A model generated the notes under the pieces. The model was not told the origin of the DNA and did no database searches. It was given only the letters and a program-made list of their open reading frames with translations. The translations under genes were made by a program, and so were the position numbers. From assembly GCA_002454165.1 (NCBI GenBank), contig DKIG01000051.1, positions 1 through 25,817 of the forward strand: a stretch of 25,817 bases of DNA, written 5' to 3'. Below, piece after piece: positions 5,791 through 14,147 of the stretch. Source of the stretch: Gammaproteobacteria bacterium UBA6724. GTDB lineage: Bacteria > Pseudomonadota > Gammaproteobacteria > Pseudomonadales > Azotimanducaceae. The stretch's first letter is position 1. The number at the start of each line of letters is the position of its first letter.

Positions 5791-7005
5791 ATGACCAGGA
5801 GCAATCCGGATAAACGGCACCTGCGCATCGGGCTCATCTTAAATCCGATCGCTGGCATTGGTGGCTCGGTGGCATTGAAGGGTAGTGACGGTGTTCTTGC
5901 CGCGGCGCGGGCAAGGGGTGGTGAAAGCAAGGTGGCGGCACGAGTGGGTGTTTGTCTTCAGAAGATACTGCAATCTGGGAGCCGTGTTGAGTGGCTGACC
6001 ATGCCGGGGGAAATGGGCGCCGATCTGTTGCAGGACGCGCTACATAGCTTTCAACAAAATAGCCTTCAACAAAATCAACAACAAACTCCTTGCCAAAACC
6101 CTAGCCGCTTCCTTGGGATTGTCGGCGAGATACAGCAAGGAGCCACCACTGCGGAAGATACCCGGCGCGGTTGCATGCTACTTGAAGAGCGGGGTGTTGA
6201 CCTGCTGTTGTTTGCCGGTGGTGATGGCACCGCTCGGGATCTTGTTGATGTACATTCGTCAATCCCTGCCTTTCTGGGCATCCCCTGTGGTGTCAAGATG
6301 CACTCGGGCGTGTTTGCGACCACCCCGAGTACCGCCGCTGAAATCGTCATAAAACTTGCCCGGGACGAGACCCTGAGTGTGGTTGCCAGGGAAGTGCGAG
6401 ATATTAATGAGGAGGCATGTCGAGAAGGTGTCATGAGGACGAGATTTTACGGTGAATTGCCGGTGCCAGACGAACTTCGTTATGTCCAGCACACCAAGAT
6501 GGCGGGTCGGGAAGATGAGGCACTTGCGATAGAGGAGATAGCCGCCAGCATCATTGACGATATTGAGCCTGGCATCCTGTATCTGATGGGCTCAGGGTCA
6601 ACGGTGGCAGCGATCATGGCAAGCATGCAACTTGATAATACCCTGCTCGGTGTTGATGCTGTCTGCGACTACAAACTGGTAGCAAGTGATGTGACCGAGC
6701 AGCAACTCTGGGAGCTCCTGTCGGATGCCCGGCCGGCGCGTATTCTGGTATCGGTCATCGGCGGGCAGGGATACATTTTTGGACGAGGCAATCAGCAGTT
6801 CAGCCCAAGGATTATTCGTCGGGTGGGCAGGAGCAACATTATTGTCATCGCCACTAGAACCAAACTCGCGGCGCTGAATGCCATGCCCCTCCTGGTTGAT
6901 ACTGGGGATGAGTCCCTGGATACTGCCCTTGCCGGGTTGCACAGCATTCGGACCGGCTATGAAGACGCGGTCTTGTATCGAGTCAGTCAGGGTGCTCTGG
7001 AATGA
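5791..7005 (+). CDS. ATP-NAD kinase family protein (COG3199 type)
   Basis: A 404-residue protein with the NAD kinase signature. The N-terminal strand LRIGLILNPIAGIGG is followed by LLLFAGGDGTARDL (GGDGT at 143-147), the ATP/NAD-binding loop of the NAD kinase/diacylglycerol kinase fold, and then FLGIPCGVKMHSGVFATTP. This layout, longer than the classical PpnK of about 290 residues, fits the COG3199 group of predicted NAD kinases. Between residues 86 and 100 lies a Gln/Asn-rich insertion (FQQNSLQQNQQQ) encoded by a 15-bp duplication. The start is taken at ATG 5791; TTG 5788 is in frame. The gene is fourth in the tusA run, and its product would supply NADP+ if active. Confidence 0.85.
   Translation: MTRSNPDKRHLRIGLILNPIAGIGGSVALKGSDGVLAAARARGGESKVAARVGVCLQKILQSGSRVEWLTMPGEMGADLLQDALHSFQQNSLQQNQQQTPCQNPSRFLGIVGEIQQGATTAEDTRRGCMLLEERGVDLLLFAGGDGTARDLVDVHSSIPAFLGIPCGVKMHSGVFATTPSTAAEIVIKLARDETLSVVAREVRDINEEACREGVMRTRFYGELPVPDELRYVQHTKMAGREDEALAIEEIAASIIDDIEPGILYLMGSGSTVAAIMASMQLDNTLLGVDAVCDYKLVASDVTEQQLWELLSDARPARILVSVIGGQGYIFGRGNQQFSPRIIRRVGRSNIIVIATRTKLAALNAMPLLVDTGDESLDTALAGLHSIRTGYEDAVLYRVSQGALE
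6046..6075 (+). repeat. 15-bp tandem duplication in the NAD kinase gene
   Basis: Two units of AGCYTTCAACAAAAT at 6046-6060 and 6061-6075, differing at one base, are followed by a CAA-rich tail. They encode a Gln-rich loop that keeps the frame. Confidence 0.85.
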
Positions 7006-7039
7006 CGCCATCTCGCATCTACAAACAGGTTTCTGACCG

Positions 7040-8134
7040 ATGATGGGAATCAAATCCGGGCTTTTGAGGCGCCGTTTCAGATGGCAGATGGGCAATGAGA
7101 GACGGCGGCACATTATGCTGCTCTTCCTGCTACTGATTGGCCTGATCCTGTTGCACATGGCTCTGATGATGGCGACCGAAGGCCTGGCACTAGGCGATGC
7201 GGCATGGCTGACATTAACCACTGTGACTACCGTGGGTTATGGTGACTTTGCGGCGGAGACACCCCTGGGTAGGTTCGCCACAGTTGCCTTGTTGTATATT
7301 ATTGGGATCTTCCTGCTGGCGCAGATAGCCGGTGAGTGGATTGACTACAGGTTTGATCGCCGAGAGAGAATGCTCAAGGGATTGTGGAGATGGAAGATGA
7401 AAGACCATATTGTCATACTCAATACACCTAGGATTCAAGGCGACCGTTACCTGCGATTGCTGGTAGCACAAATCCGTGAGTCGCCCGACCTACAGCGCCG
7501 GGCTATTCAGGTCTTTACGCCCTTCTTCCCGGATGGTCTGCCGGCGGACATAGCAAGCATGGATGTTGCGTTGCGCACCGACATTCCTGAGGAGGATGTG
7601 CCCCTGGAGGGGCTGGATATCAAACGCGCGAAGTTTGTACTCCTGCTAGCTACGGACACACACGATAGCCGCGCCGATAGCGTGAATTTGGATCTGCTGG
7701 ATCAGTTGCGTGAACATCATCCGCCAGGACGGGTGATAGCGGAATGCGTGCTGGAAAGTAATAGAGAACGTTTTAGAAAGTACGGTGCGGATTCCGTCAT
7801 TCGTCCTATCCGTGCCTACCCGGAACTGATGGTCAGGACCATGTCTGCCCCCGGTACGGAAGAAATCCTGGAAGACCTCTTCGTCTATGCCGGCAACCAT
7901 CCCTGGCGCTACGATGTGGAGTTTGTTGATCAGCTCTGGGGGGAGATGGCGAGCAAACTTCTCAGGCAAGGGCTAGGTACTCCCCTCGGCTATCTGGATA
8001 GGAATGGCAAACTGATTACCAATCCGTCGCCAGATCTCAGGGTGTCCGGTACGGCACTCTTCCTGATGGTGGGCCAGAACCGGACCCACCAGTTAGACCT
8101 GATTGCTGAATCTATTGCGGCAACCAAGCCGTGA
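7040..8134 (+). CDS. Two-TM potassium channel with RCK/TrkA-N-like domain
   Basis: An inner-membrane channel-type protein of 364 residues. TM1 is about residues 28-47 (IMLLFLLLIGLILLHMALMM). The pore loop contains the K+ selectivity filter TVGYGD (64-69), and TM2 is about 80-98 (VALLYIIGIFLLAQIAGEW). A cytosolic domain starting KDHIVILN near residue 116 resembles the Rossmann-type RCK/TrkA-N ligand-binding domain. Its usual glycine-rich GxGxxG is replaced by NTPRIQGD, so nucleotide binding may be altered. No voltage-sensor helices are present, so the layout is closest to MthK-like channels. Two adjacent ATGs (7040, 7043) lack a strong ribosome-binding site. Its stop overlaps the GTG start of the cytochrome gene (GTGA). 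Confidence 0.88.
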   Translation: MMGIKSGLLRRRFRWQMGNERRRHIMLLFLLLIGLILLHMALMMATEGLALGDAAWLTLTTVTTVGYGDFAAETPLGRFATVALLYIIGIFLLAQIAGEWIDYRFDRRERMLKGLWRWKMKDHIVILNTPRIQGDRYLRLLVAQIRESPDLQRRAIQVFTPFFPDGLPADIASMDVALRTDIPEEDVPLEGLDIKRAKFVLLLATDTHDSRADSVNLDLLDQLREHHPPGRVIAECVLESNRERFRKYGADSVIRPIRAYPELMVRTMSAPGTEEILEDLFVYAGNHPWRYDVEFVDQLWGEMASKLLRQGLGTPLGYLDRNGKLITNPSPDLRVSGTALFLMVGQNRTHQLDLIAESIAATKP

Positions 8135-10440
8135 CATCTGGCTGGCAGGGATTAGGTATTGCCCTTCTAAGCACCGCCCTGCTCAGCATAGTCCTTCATA
8201 AGCCTAGCGCTTCTGAGCCAGTCTCTAGCACTGCTGAGCCAGCCAGCGCTGCTGAGCCAGGCGCAGCCTTTTTGAATATAGCCAAGGCGTCGCCCGCCTA
8301 TGTCGGTTCTAAATCTTGCCAATCTTGTCATCAAGAAGCCTATAAATTGTGGCAGGAGTCTGACCATTACAGGTCTATGGCACCGGCAAAGCAGGGCAGT
8401 GTCCTGGGGGATTTTGCCGATGCCAGGGTAGAGTTCCACGGCATCACATCACGGTTTTATGAAAGTGCCGGCAAGTATTTTGTAGAGACACTGGGCTCGG
8501 CAGGGCGGTCCCAGTTTGAGATCAGTTACACCTTCGGTCATTATCCTTTGCAGCAGTACCTCGTCGCCACCGAGGATGGACGTTTCCAGGCGCTGAATAT
8601 TGCCTGGGACAGCCGTCGCTCAGCTGAGGGTGGGCAACGCTGGTTCCATCTGCAACCGGCGCAAACCATTTCTGCGGATTCGCCGTTTTTCTGGACTCGC
8701 CATTTACAAAACTGGAACAGTCGCTGCGCCGATTGCCACAGCACTAACCTCGTCAAAAGTTATGACCCGGAAACCTATCGTTATACGACTTCCTTCTCCG
8801 AAGCCAATGTCGCCTGTGAGGCTTGTCATGGTCCGGGCAGCGAACATATTGAAACAGCAAGAAGGGGGCAAGACACTATAGGGACCATCTCCAATGCGCG
8901 CCGTCAGATGTCCTGGGACTTCATGCCTGGGGATGCCATAGCTGAGGGCAGCGGGGAAGTATCAGCGACTCAGGTGAATCTCTGTGGGGGATGTCATTCG
9001 CGCCGGGTCCAGTTAGGAGTGACCGGCACGGACTACCATGACCAGTTCCGACTGGCACTGCTTGACGAGGGCTTGTATCACACGGATGGTCAGATGGAGG
9101 CAGAAGTCTTTGTCCTGGGCTCTTTTCTACAGAGCAAGATGCATGCCGCTGGGGTGACCTGTACCGACTGCCATGAACCACACAGCGGCAGACTGCTCCT
9201 TGCGGGGAATAGCCTCTGTGCGCAATGCCACCGGCCAGAAGTATTTGACACCAGCCGTCATCATTTGCACCAGTTTGGTTCCGCGGGCGGGCAGTGCGTG
9301 GCTTGCCACATGCCGAGCAAGACCTATATGCAGGTGGATGACCGGAGGGAGCATCGCTTTGGCATTCCGGACCCGGCACTAACGCTGGTATCAGGGGTGC
9401 CCAATGCCTGTGCCGGTTGCCATGCGGGGGCGCCGCCAGATTGGGCTATGACCGCGCTTGGGCAGGGGGTAGCCAGTGCCGATCTATATGCACGGCTGAA
9501 CCGGCAGTTGCAACGCTATGATCCTTCAATCCTGCCGGCTCTGCTGAGCTATGTCCGCGACCCGGCTAATCCCGCCATCAAGCGAGCGACCCTGGTGTCT
9601 TATCTGTCCAACCTGACCTCAAGTCATACCATTCAACTCGCGCATGAAATGACATCTAGTGACGAGCCATTGATAAGAGCGGCGGCAATACGCAGTGTCA
9701 GTCATGCTGCACCCGGCGTCCGCCTCGCGATAATAAAAAAACTTGCCGCTGATCCGGTCAAGACGGTTCGCATTGAGGCGGGCAGGTTGATGTCAGAAAT
9801 GCTACCCGATGACTTTGTAGAAACCCCCAGCATTCATACTCTGCTGCAGGAATATCGTGACAGTTTGCGGTTTACCAGGGATACACCCTCGGGGCAAACC
9901 GAGTTAGGTCTGCTGGAACTGAATCTTGGCAGGCATAGCCAAGCGTTTGATGCCTACCGGCGCGCCCTCGCCATAGAGCCGCAATATGTGCCGGCACTGT
10001 TAAATCTGGCGGATCTGCATCGGGCAAGGAAGGAAGAAGACGCGGCAGCAGCCTTGTTACAGCATGCAGTCATCCTCGCACCGGATGCTGGTGCGACTAA
10101 TTATAGTTATGGTTTGTCACTCGTCAGACAGAAGCAGACCGAAGCGGCACTCAGTTATTTTGAGGCCGCCAACCTTGCTCAGGACAGCCAGCCCGGCTAC
10201 ACCTATGTGTATGCGATTGCGCTTGATGCCGAGTCCAGGACTGCCGATGCTGTGCAGGTTTTGCGGGAGGCTAGTCTGAGGTGGGCGCCCCAGTACGAAT
10301 TGTTGAAACTGGAAATATTGTATCTGGAGAAGACGAAGAGATTTGATGAAGTGCCTTTACCCTTGGCAGAACTGAGCAAAATTGCTCCAGATTCACCAGA
10401 AGTGCGCGCCTGGATGAAGCAGTACCGGGCAAGTGAGTGA
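8131..10440 (+). CDS. Exported octaheme c-type cytochrome with HEAT and TPR repeats
   Basis: A 769-residue periplasmic or membrane-anchored multiheme cytochrome. An N-terminal hydrophobic stretch (about residues 6-22, IALLSTALLSIVL core) acts as signal or anchor, followed by an Ala/Ser/Glu/Pro-rich linker with repeats. Eight CxxCH heme sites start at about Cys63, 199, 229, 285, 344, 363, 389 and 427. The arrangement resembles cytochrome c554-type electron-transfer proteins. Residues about 460-560 look like HEAT repeats (SDEPLIRAAAIRSVSHAAPG and following). About 590-760 are TPR units, for example AFDAYRRALAIEPQYVPALL. This cytochrome-plus-TPR architecture is widespread but its electron partners are mostly unknown. 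The start is GTG 8131, overlapping the channel gene by 4 nt. It is the last gene of the tusA run. A role in respiration is inferred. Confidence 0.9.
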   Translation: MTSGWQGLGIALLSTALLSIVLHKPSASEPVSSTAEPASAAEPGAAFLNIAKASPAYVGSKSCQSCHQEAYKLWQESDHYRSMAPAKQGSVLGDFADARVEFHGITSRFYESAGKYFVETLGSAGRSQFEISYTFGHYPLQQYLVATEDGRFQALNIAWDSRRSAEGGQRWFHLQPAQTISADSPFFWTRHLQNWNSRCADCHSTNLVKSYDPETYRYTTSFSEANVACEACHGPGSEHIETARRGQDTIGTISNARRQMSWDFMPGDAIAEGSGEVSATQVNLCGGCHSRRVQLGVTGTDYHDQFRLALLDEGLYHTDGQMEAEVFVLGSFLQSKMHAAGVTCTDCHEPHSGRLLLAGNSLCAQCHRPEVFDTSRHHLHQFGSAGGQCVACHMPSKTYMQVDDRREHRFGIPDPALTLVSGVPNACAGCHAGAPPDWAMTALGQGVASADLYARLNRQLQRYDPSILPALLSYVRDPANPAIKRATLVSYLSNLTSSHTIQLAHEMTSSDEPLIRAAAIRSVSHAAPGVRLAIIKKLAADPVKTVRIEAGRLMSEMLPDDFVETPSIHTLLQEYRDSLRFTRDTPSGQTELGLLELNLGRHSQAFDAYRRALAIEPQYVPALLNLADLHRARKEEDAAAALLQHAVILAPDAGATNYSYGLSLVRQKQTEAALSYFEAANLAQDSQPGYTYVYAIALDAESRTADAVQVLREASLRWAPQYELLKLEILYLEKTKRFDEVPLPLAELSKIAPDSPEVRAWMKQYRASE
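8212..8262 (+). repeat. Imperfect repeat of CTGAGCCAG in the cytochrome linker
   Basis: Three copies of CTGAGCCAG, at about 8213, 8234 and 8252, are spaced 18-21 bp apart. They encode the SEP/AEP-rich linker behind the signal region. Confidence 0.75.
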
Positions 10441-10548
10441 ACCTTGTCTGGGTTCTACTGGACACTATTTGGTAGAAATGTTGCCAATCCAGATGCGCCT
10501 GAATAGAATGTTATTCATACAAGAATCCATTTTGTTCAATCCCCAGTC

Positions 10549-10577
10549 TTGACGCACGCCAGTGTGCCCCATAAAAT
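10549..10577 (+). promoter_or_regulatory. Sigma70 promoter of tRNA-Glu
   Basis: TTGACG (10549-10554) and TAAAAT (10572-10577) have a 17-bp spacer. A GC-rich discriminator (CCGCGCC) follows, typical of stringently controlled stable-RNA promoters. Transcription would start about 7-8 nt before the tRNA. Confidence 0.7.
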
Positions 10578-10591
10578 CCGCGCCTTCGCGT

Positions 10592-10667
<76 letters not shown>

Positions 10668-10811
10668 TCACCACCGCCCAGACTAGCGTCAACATGCAAT
10701 AAAAAAGTATGAAAAAATGGTCTGTTTGCGTATAAAATACAGATGCGAACAGGGCACCAATTGAGATACTGTTACGATGCGATAATGTCTGACTGACAGA
10801 GAGGACATGAC

Positions 10812-11897
10812 ATGGCAAAGACTGAAGACTACAACTTAGGTGAATTCACCTTCCCTCGCGGCTGGTTCATGATAGCGGACTCTCAAGAGTTGCAAGACAA
10901 GCCTCTTGCGCTTAAATTTTTTGGTCGTGATTTCGCGCTTTATCGTGGCGAGAGTGGACGCGTGGTGCTACTGGACGCCTACTGTGCTCACATGGGAACC
11001 CATATCGCCAAAAATACCACCTCCTTTGTGGTGATGGATGGGCAGATTGAAGGTGATTCCATTCGTTGTCCCTATCATGCCTGGCGCTATGGACCGGACG
11101 GGAAGTGTGATGATATTCCGTACCACGATGGACCCATTCCTGAAGCTGCCTGTATCAAATCCTGGCAGGTTGAGGAAAAGTACGGTTGTATTTTCGTCTG
11201 GCATGACCCGGAAGATGGCGCCCCCGACTATGACCTACCCGATATGCCTGAATGGGATGATCCTGCTTGGGTTCGTTGGCAAATTGACCATATGGGTGAG
11301 TTGGACACCCACCCCAAGGAAATTATCGACAATATCGCTGACATTGCTCATCTGGGTCCTATACATGGTTCAACCCTGGAGTATTTTGAGAGTGAGTTTC
11401 GTGGGCATATTGCTATTCAGAGGCAGGGCGGTGGGCACAAGACGCTGGTGACAAGTAATGCCCTCCTGGAGACGGATACTTGGTACACGGGTCCGGGTGT
11501 CTTAATGTCAACGGTCAAGGGTTTGTATGACGCCCTCATGTTAATCACCCATACGCCGGTTGAGGATGGACGGGTGAAGGTATGGCATGCGTTGCTGGTA
11601 AAAAGCGACAATGAGAAGGCAACGGAAGCAGACATTGAGACGGCGCGTGGTTATCAGGAAATGAGCTGTCAAGCATTTTGGCAGGATTTTGATGTCTGGT
11701 CTGCCAAAAGACCGGCGGTCCAGATTCTCCAACTTAAAAACGATGGCCCTTTTCACAAGGCACGTGAATGGTATCGGCAGTTCTACAACCCCCGGGCTCA
11801 AGCCACCGAACGGCAAAGTAAAACCGACGGGGTCTATACAGTCGATTGGATGCCAGCCCTGCCTGAAGCCGTTGCAGCACAGGGGCACCGCTACTAG
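10812..11897 (+). CDS. Rieske non-heme iron oxygenase, KshA-like
   Basis: The alpha subunit of a Rieske-type mono- or dioxygenase, 361 residues. The Rieske [2Fe-2S] ligands are Cys58-x-His60 (YCAHMG) and Cys86-x2-His89 (CPYHAWRYGPDGKC). The mononuclear iron site is NIADIAHLGPIH, with His180 and His185 and probably Asp292 (WQDFDVW). The order and spacing, the phrase KCDDIPYHDGPIP and the C-terminal REWYRQFY resemble 3-ketosteroid 9-alpha-hydroxylase KshA more than ring-hydroxylating dioxygenases of benzenes. Such enzymes need a reductase or ferredoxin; a ferredoxin is encoded at 23439-23756. GAGAGGA lies about 6 nt before ATG 10812. The gene is alone on the plus strand after tRNA-Glu and converges with the reductase gene at 11929. 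KshA activity itself is not proven. Confidence 0.88.
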   Translation: MAKTEDYNLGEFTFPRGWFMIADSQELQDKPLALKFFGRDFALYRGESGRVVLLDAYCAHMGTHIAKNTTSFVVMDGQIEGDSIRCPYHAWRYGPDGKCDDIPYHDGPIPEAACIKSWQVEEKYGCIFVWHDPEDGAPDYDLPDMPEWDDPAWVRWQIDHMGELDTHPKEIIDNIADIAHLGPIHGSTLEYFESEFRGHIAIQRQGGGHKTLVTSNALLETDTWYTGPGVLMSTVKGLYDALMLITHTPVEDGRVKVWHALLVKSDNEKATEADIETARGYQEMSCQAFWQDFDVWSAKRPAVQILQLKNDGPFHKAREWYRQFYNPRAQATERQSKTDGVYTVDWMPALPEAVAAQGHRY

Positions 11898-11928
11898 GCA
11901 AGTATTGATTGTCTGGCACCTGTTGAGG

Positions 11929-13149
11929 TCAAACTCTGGTGGCTGGAATCCTCCTGGGGAGAGCGTCGTTTAGTACGCAGCGCACCCCATCCCGATCCAT
12001 CTCGGCGACACACAGGTTACACACTGTGCAACCGGATTCGGTTTTTGAGCCTTCCCGGTAATGATTTACCAGGGCGGGGTCGTGGATCAATGCTCGTCCT
12101 ATTTGCACCGCCTGGTAACCTTCTCTGAGGGCGCGGTGTACGCTGCTGAGGCTTTGCACTCCCCCGACACAAATCAATGGCAGGCTGACTTGAGCGCGTA
12201 GCTGCTTTGCTAAATCCAGGAAATAGAGCTCTTCAAAGGGCTGTGATTTCAGTGCTGGCTTCGCCATGAGGTAGATAAGTTTGTCAATTTTCCTTTTTTG
12301 GACCTTGATAAGTTCGTGTACAAAGGTGGGACCGCGAAAAAGATACATGGCATTTTTGGAAGTAAATCCGCCGCTCAGCACCAGGGCATCAGCCTGGTTC
12401 TGTTCAAATAATTTTGCCGCCTGAATACTGTCTTCAATTTCCAGACCACCACGAAACCCATCCCGCAGATTCATCTTGATGATGATTGGTACCTGAGTCC
12501 CTACACCTGCCCTTACTGCCTTGAGAATTTCCAAGGGGAATCGGGCGCGATTTTCCAGAGAGCCACCATACTGGTCCTTGCGTTTGTTGACGCCCGGGCT
12601 GAGAAACTGACTCAGCAAATAACCATGCCCCATGTGTAATTCCAGCGCATCAAACCCCGCCTCAATTGCCCGTTGTGCGCTGGACTTATAGGCTTCTGCC
12701 AGGTCCCTTAACTCGTCCACCCTAAGTGCCCGGGCAAAGGGCGTACCTGCCAGGGCACCGAGACTGTTAAAGCCATGACTGGGACCCCGTGCCCGCTTGC
12801 CAATCCAGCCGTGCCACTTGGAGGTGTTGCCACAATGGGCAAGTTGAATGGCGGCTTTGGCACCTTGGGAATGAATGGTGTCGGTGACATATCGCAGGTC
12901 ATCCAAAATGTCGTCCTGCAGACACATCTGGTTATCAAAGGTCCTGCCAGAGGGTTCTACCGCGCCGTAACTGACGGTACAGAGCCCGACACCGCCTTTG
13001 GCAAATGCCTTGTGGAAGGCGGCAAGACCCTCAGGATCCGGGCGACCGCCAGGGCAGTGTCCTTCAAAAGTGGCGGCCTTAATAAAGCGATTGCGTAGTT
13101 CAAGACCCCGCAGTTGCCAGGGTGCAAAGGGGTCAATAGCCTCAACCAT
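11929..13149 (-). CDS. NADH:flavin oxidoreductase (old yellow enzyme family)
   Basis: A 406-residue FMN-dependent (beta/alpha)8-barrel reductase of the OYE/2,4-dienoyl-CoA reductase group, which reduces activated C=C bonds. Visible signatures are ATFEGHCPGGRPD near the N-terminus, ELHMGHGYLLSQFLSP, the adjoining YGGSLENRARF, and GGVQSLSSVHRAL with VQIGRALIHDP near the C-terminus (phosphate binding). The end carries four Cys in a CxxCxxC pattern (GCTVCNLCVAEM, then RCVLN), like the 4Fe-4S site of two-domain dienoyl-CoA/BaiH-type reductases. The protein then ends, lacking the FAD/NAD domain of those enzymes. It starts 2 nt after the stop of the upstream SDR gene, so both are one operon. Its role would be reducing an unsaturated ketone or acyl-CoA intermediate. 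Confidence 0.88.
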   Translation of the reverse strand: MVEAIDPFAPWQLRGLELRNRFIKAATFEGHCPGGRPDPEGLAAFHKAFAKGGVGLCTVSYGAVEPSGRTFDNQMCLQDDILDDLRYVTDTIHSQGAKAAIQLAHCGNTSKWHGWIGKRARGPSHGFNSLGALAGTPFARALRVDELRDLAEAYKSSAQRAIEAGFDALELHMGHGYLLSQFLSPGVNKRKDQYGGSLENRARFPLEILKAVRAGVGTQVPIIIKMNLRDGFRGGLEIEDSIQAAKLFEQNQADALVLSGGFTSKNAMYLFRGPTFVHELIKVQKRKIDKLIYLMAKPALKSQPFEELYFLDLAKQLRAQVSLPLICVGGVQSLSSVHRALREGYQAVQIGRALIHDPALVNHYREGSKTESGCTVCNLCVAEMDRDGVRCVLNDALPRRIPATRV

Positions 13150-13151
13150 GG

Positions 13152-14018
13152 TCAGATAACCTGTGCCGGGTGAGGAATGCGCGGTTCGCCCAGTTGGGAT
13201 CGGTATGAAGGCGGCTGGCGAGCATCGTCGTCGGTCAGACCATATTCCACAGCGAGTTCCGCTGTAATCAGGGTCTTGCCAGAGCGGCTAGCAAGTGTCG
13301 GGTCACAGGCGAGGGCGTGGATCACGCGACCATTGAATTGCGGCGTCTCGGCCTGTGCCATAAAAGTGGCGTACTGTTCCTTTCGGTGGCGCATCACTAT
13401 GTCGGTGCGCTCGGTCAGCATCGGACCCAACCAGAGAGAGACGGCGGCGACCTTGGCACTTGCCAGATCAACTGCCATATCAGCCGCGAATTTATCGCAA
13501 CCCACTTTTTGGGCACCATAGGCAGGTCCGTGCATATAACAGGCTGAACCATAGGACGAAGTGAAAGTAATGAGTCCTGATTGTTGCTTCACCATGAGCG
13601 GCGCGGCGTAGTAACTGGCGACATAGGCAGAGCGCAAACCTACATCCAAAATATGTACCAGGTCCAGGGGTTTTTCCCAGAAGCCGCCGGGGTCAATAAG
13701 ATTTTCATGAATGTAGGTAGCATTGTTGACGAGGATATCCAAGCGTCCTTGTTCATCTGCCACCCGCTCAAACAATGCTTTTGTTTGCTTGTCATCCTGG
13801 TGGTCGCACCGCTGGGCAATGGCGGTACCACCGGCAGCATTGATCTCGGCGACAGTCTGATTCAGGGTGCCGTCAATGGTCTCCCCCTTCAAGGTTGCCG
13901 TTGCTTTTGATAGGGAGCGCCCCGTGACATACACAATGACGCCCATGGCCGCCAAGCCCTGGGCGATACCCTTACCCGCACCACGAGAGGCACCTGTAAT
14001 AACTGCAACCCGGTTCAT
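13152..14018 (-). CDS. SDR-family oxidoreductase (DHRS1-like)
   Basis: A classical short-chain dehydrogenase, 289 residues from ATG 14018. The NAD(P)-binding motif is TGASRGAGKG (residues 8-17), followed by the VNNA motif. The active site has Ser in FTSSYGS and the Tyr-Lys pair in AYGAQKVG. The long insertion and the C-terminal region resemble the DHRS1-like subgroup. An in-frame upstream start at 14081 would add 21 residues with no SDR similarity, so ATG 14018 is preferred. It is followed 2 nt later by the OYE gene. It diverges from the flavoprotein at 14148, so 14019-14147 should hold both promoters. It probably oxidises or reduces a hydroxyl/keto group on the cluster's substrate. Confidence 0.88.
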   Translation of the reverse strand: MNRVAVITGASRGAGKGIAQGLAAMGVIVYVTGRSLSKATATLKGETIDGTLNQTVAEINAAGGTAIAQRCDHQDDKQTKALFERVADEQGRLDILVNNATYIHENLIDPGGFWEKPLDLVHILDVGLRSAYVASYYAAPLMVKQQSGLITFTSSYGSACYMHGPAYGAQKVGCDKFAADMAVDLASAKVAAVSLWLGPMLTERTDIVMRHRKEQYATFMAQAETPQFNGRVIHALACDPTLASRSGKTLITAELAVEYGLTDDDARQPPSYRSQLGEPRIPHPAQVI

Positions 14019-14147
14019 GCTGGCACCTGTAATCCTGAGACAACAAAGAATGAAATTAGAGGAAAAGGGACCATCTGGCAATGCTTTTCATAAAACTGGT
14101 AGAAAGCATATAGAATGTACCCGCCCAGGTGTTGGACATTTAAGCAG

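Noticed and set aside
8921..9379. A 152-codon minus-strand frame inside the cytochrome gene
   Set aside because: It is antisense to the heme region of a clear gene and has no recognisable domain.
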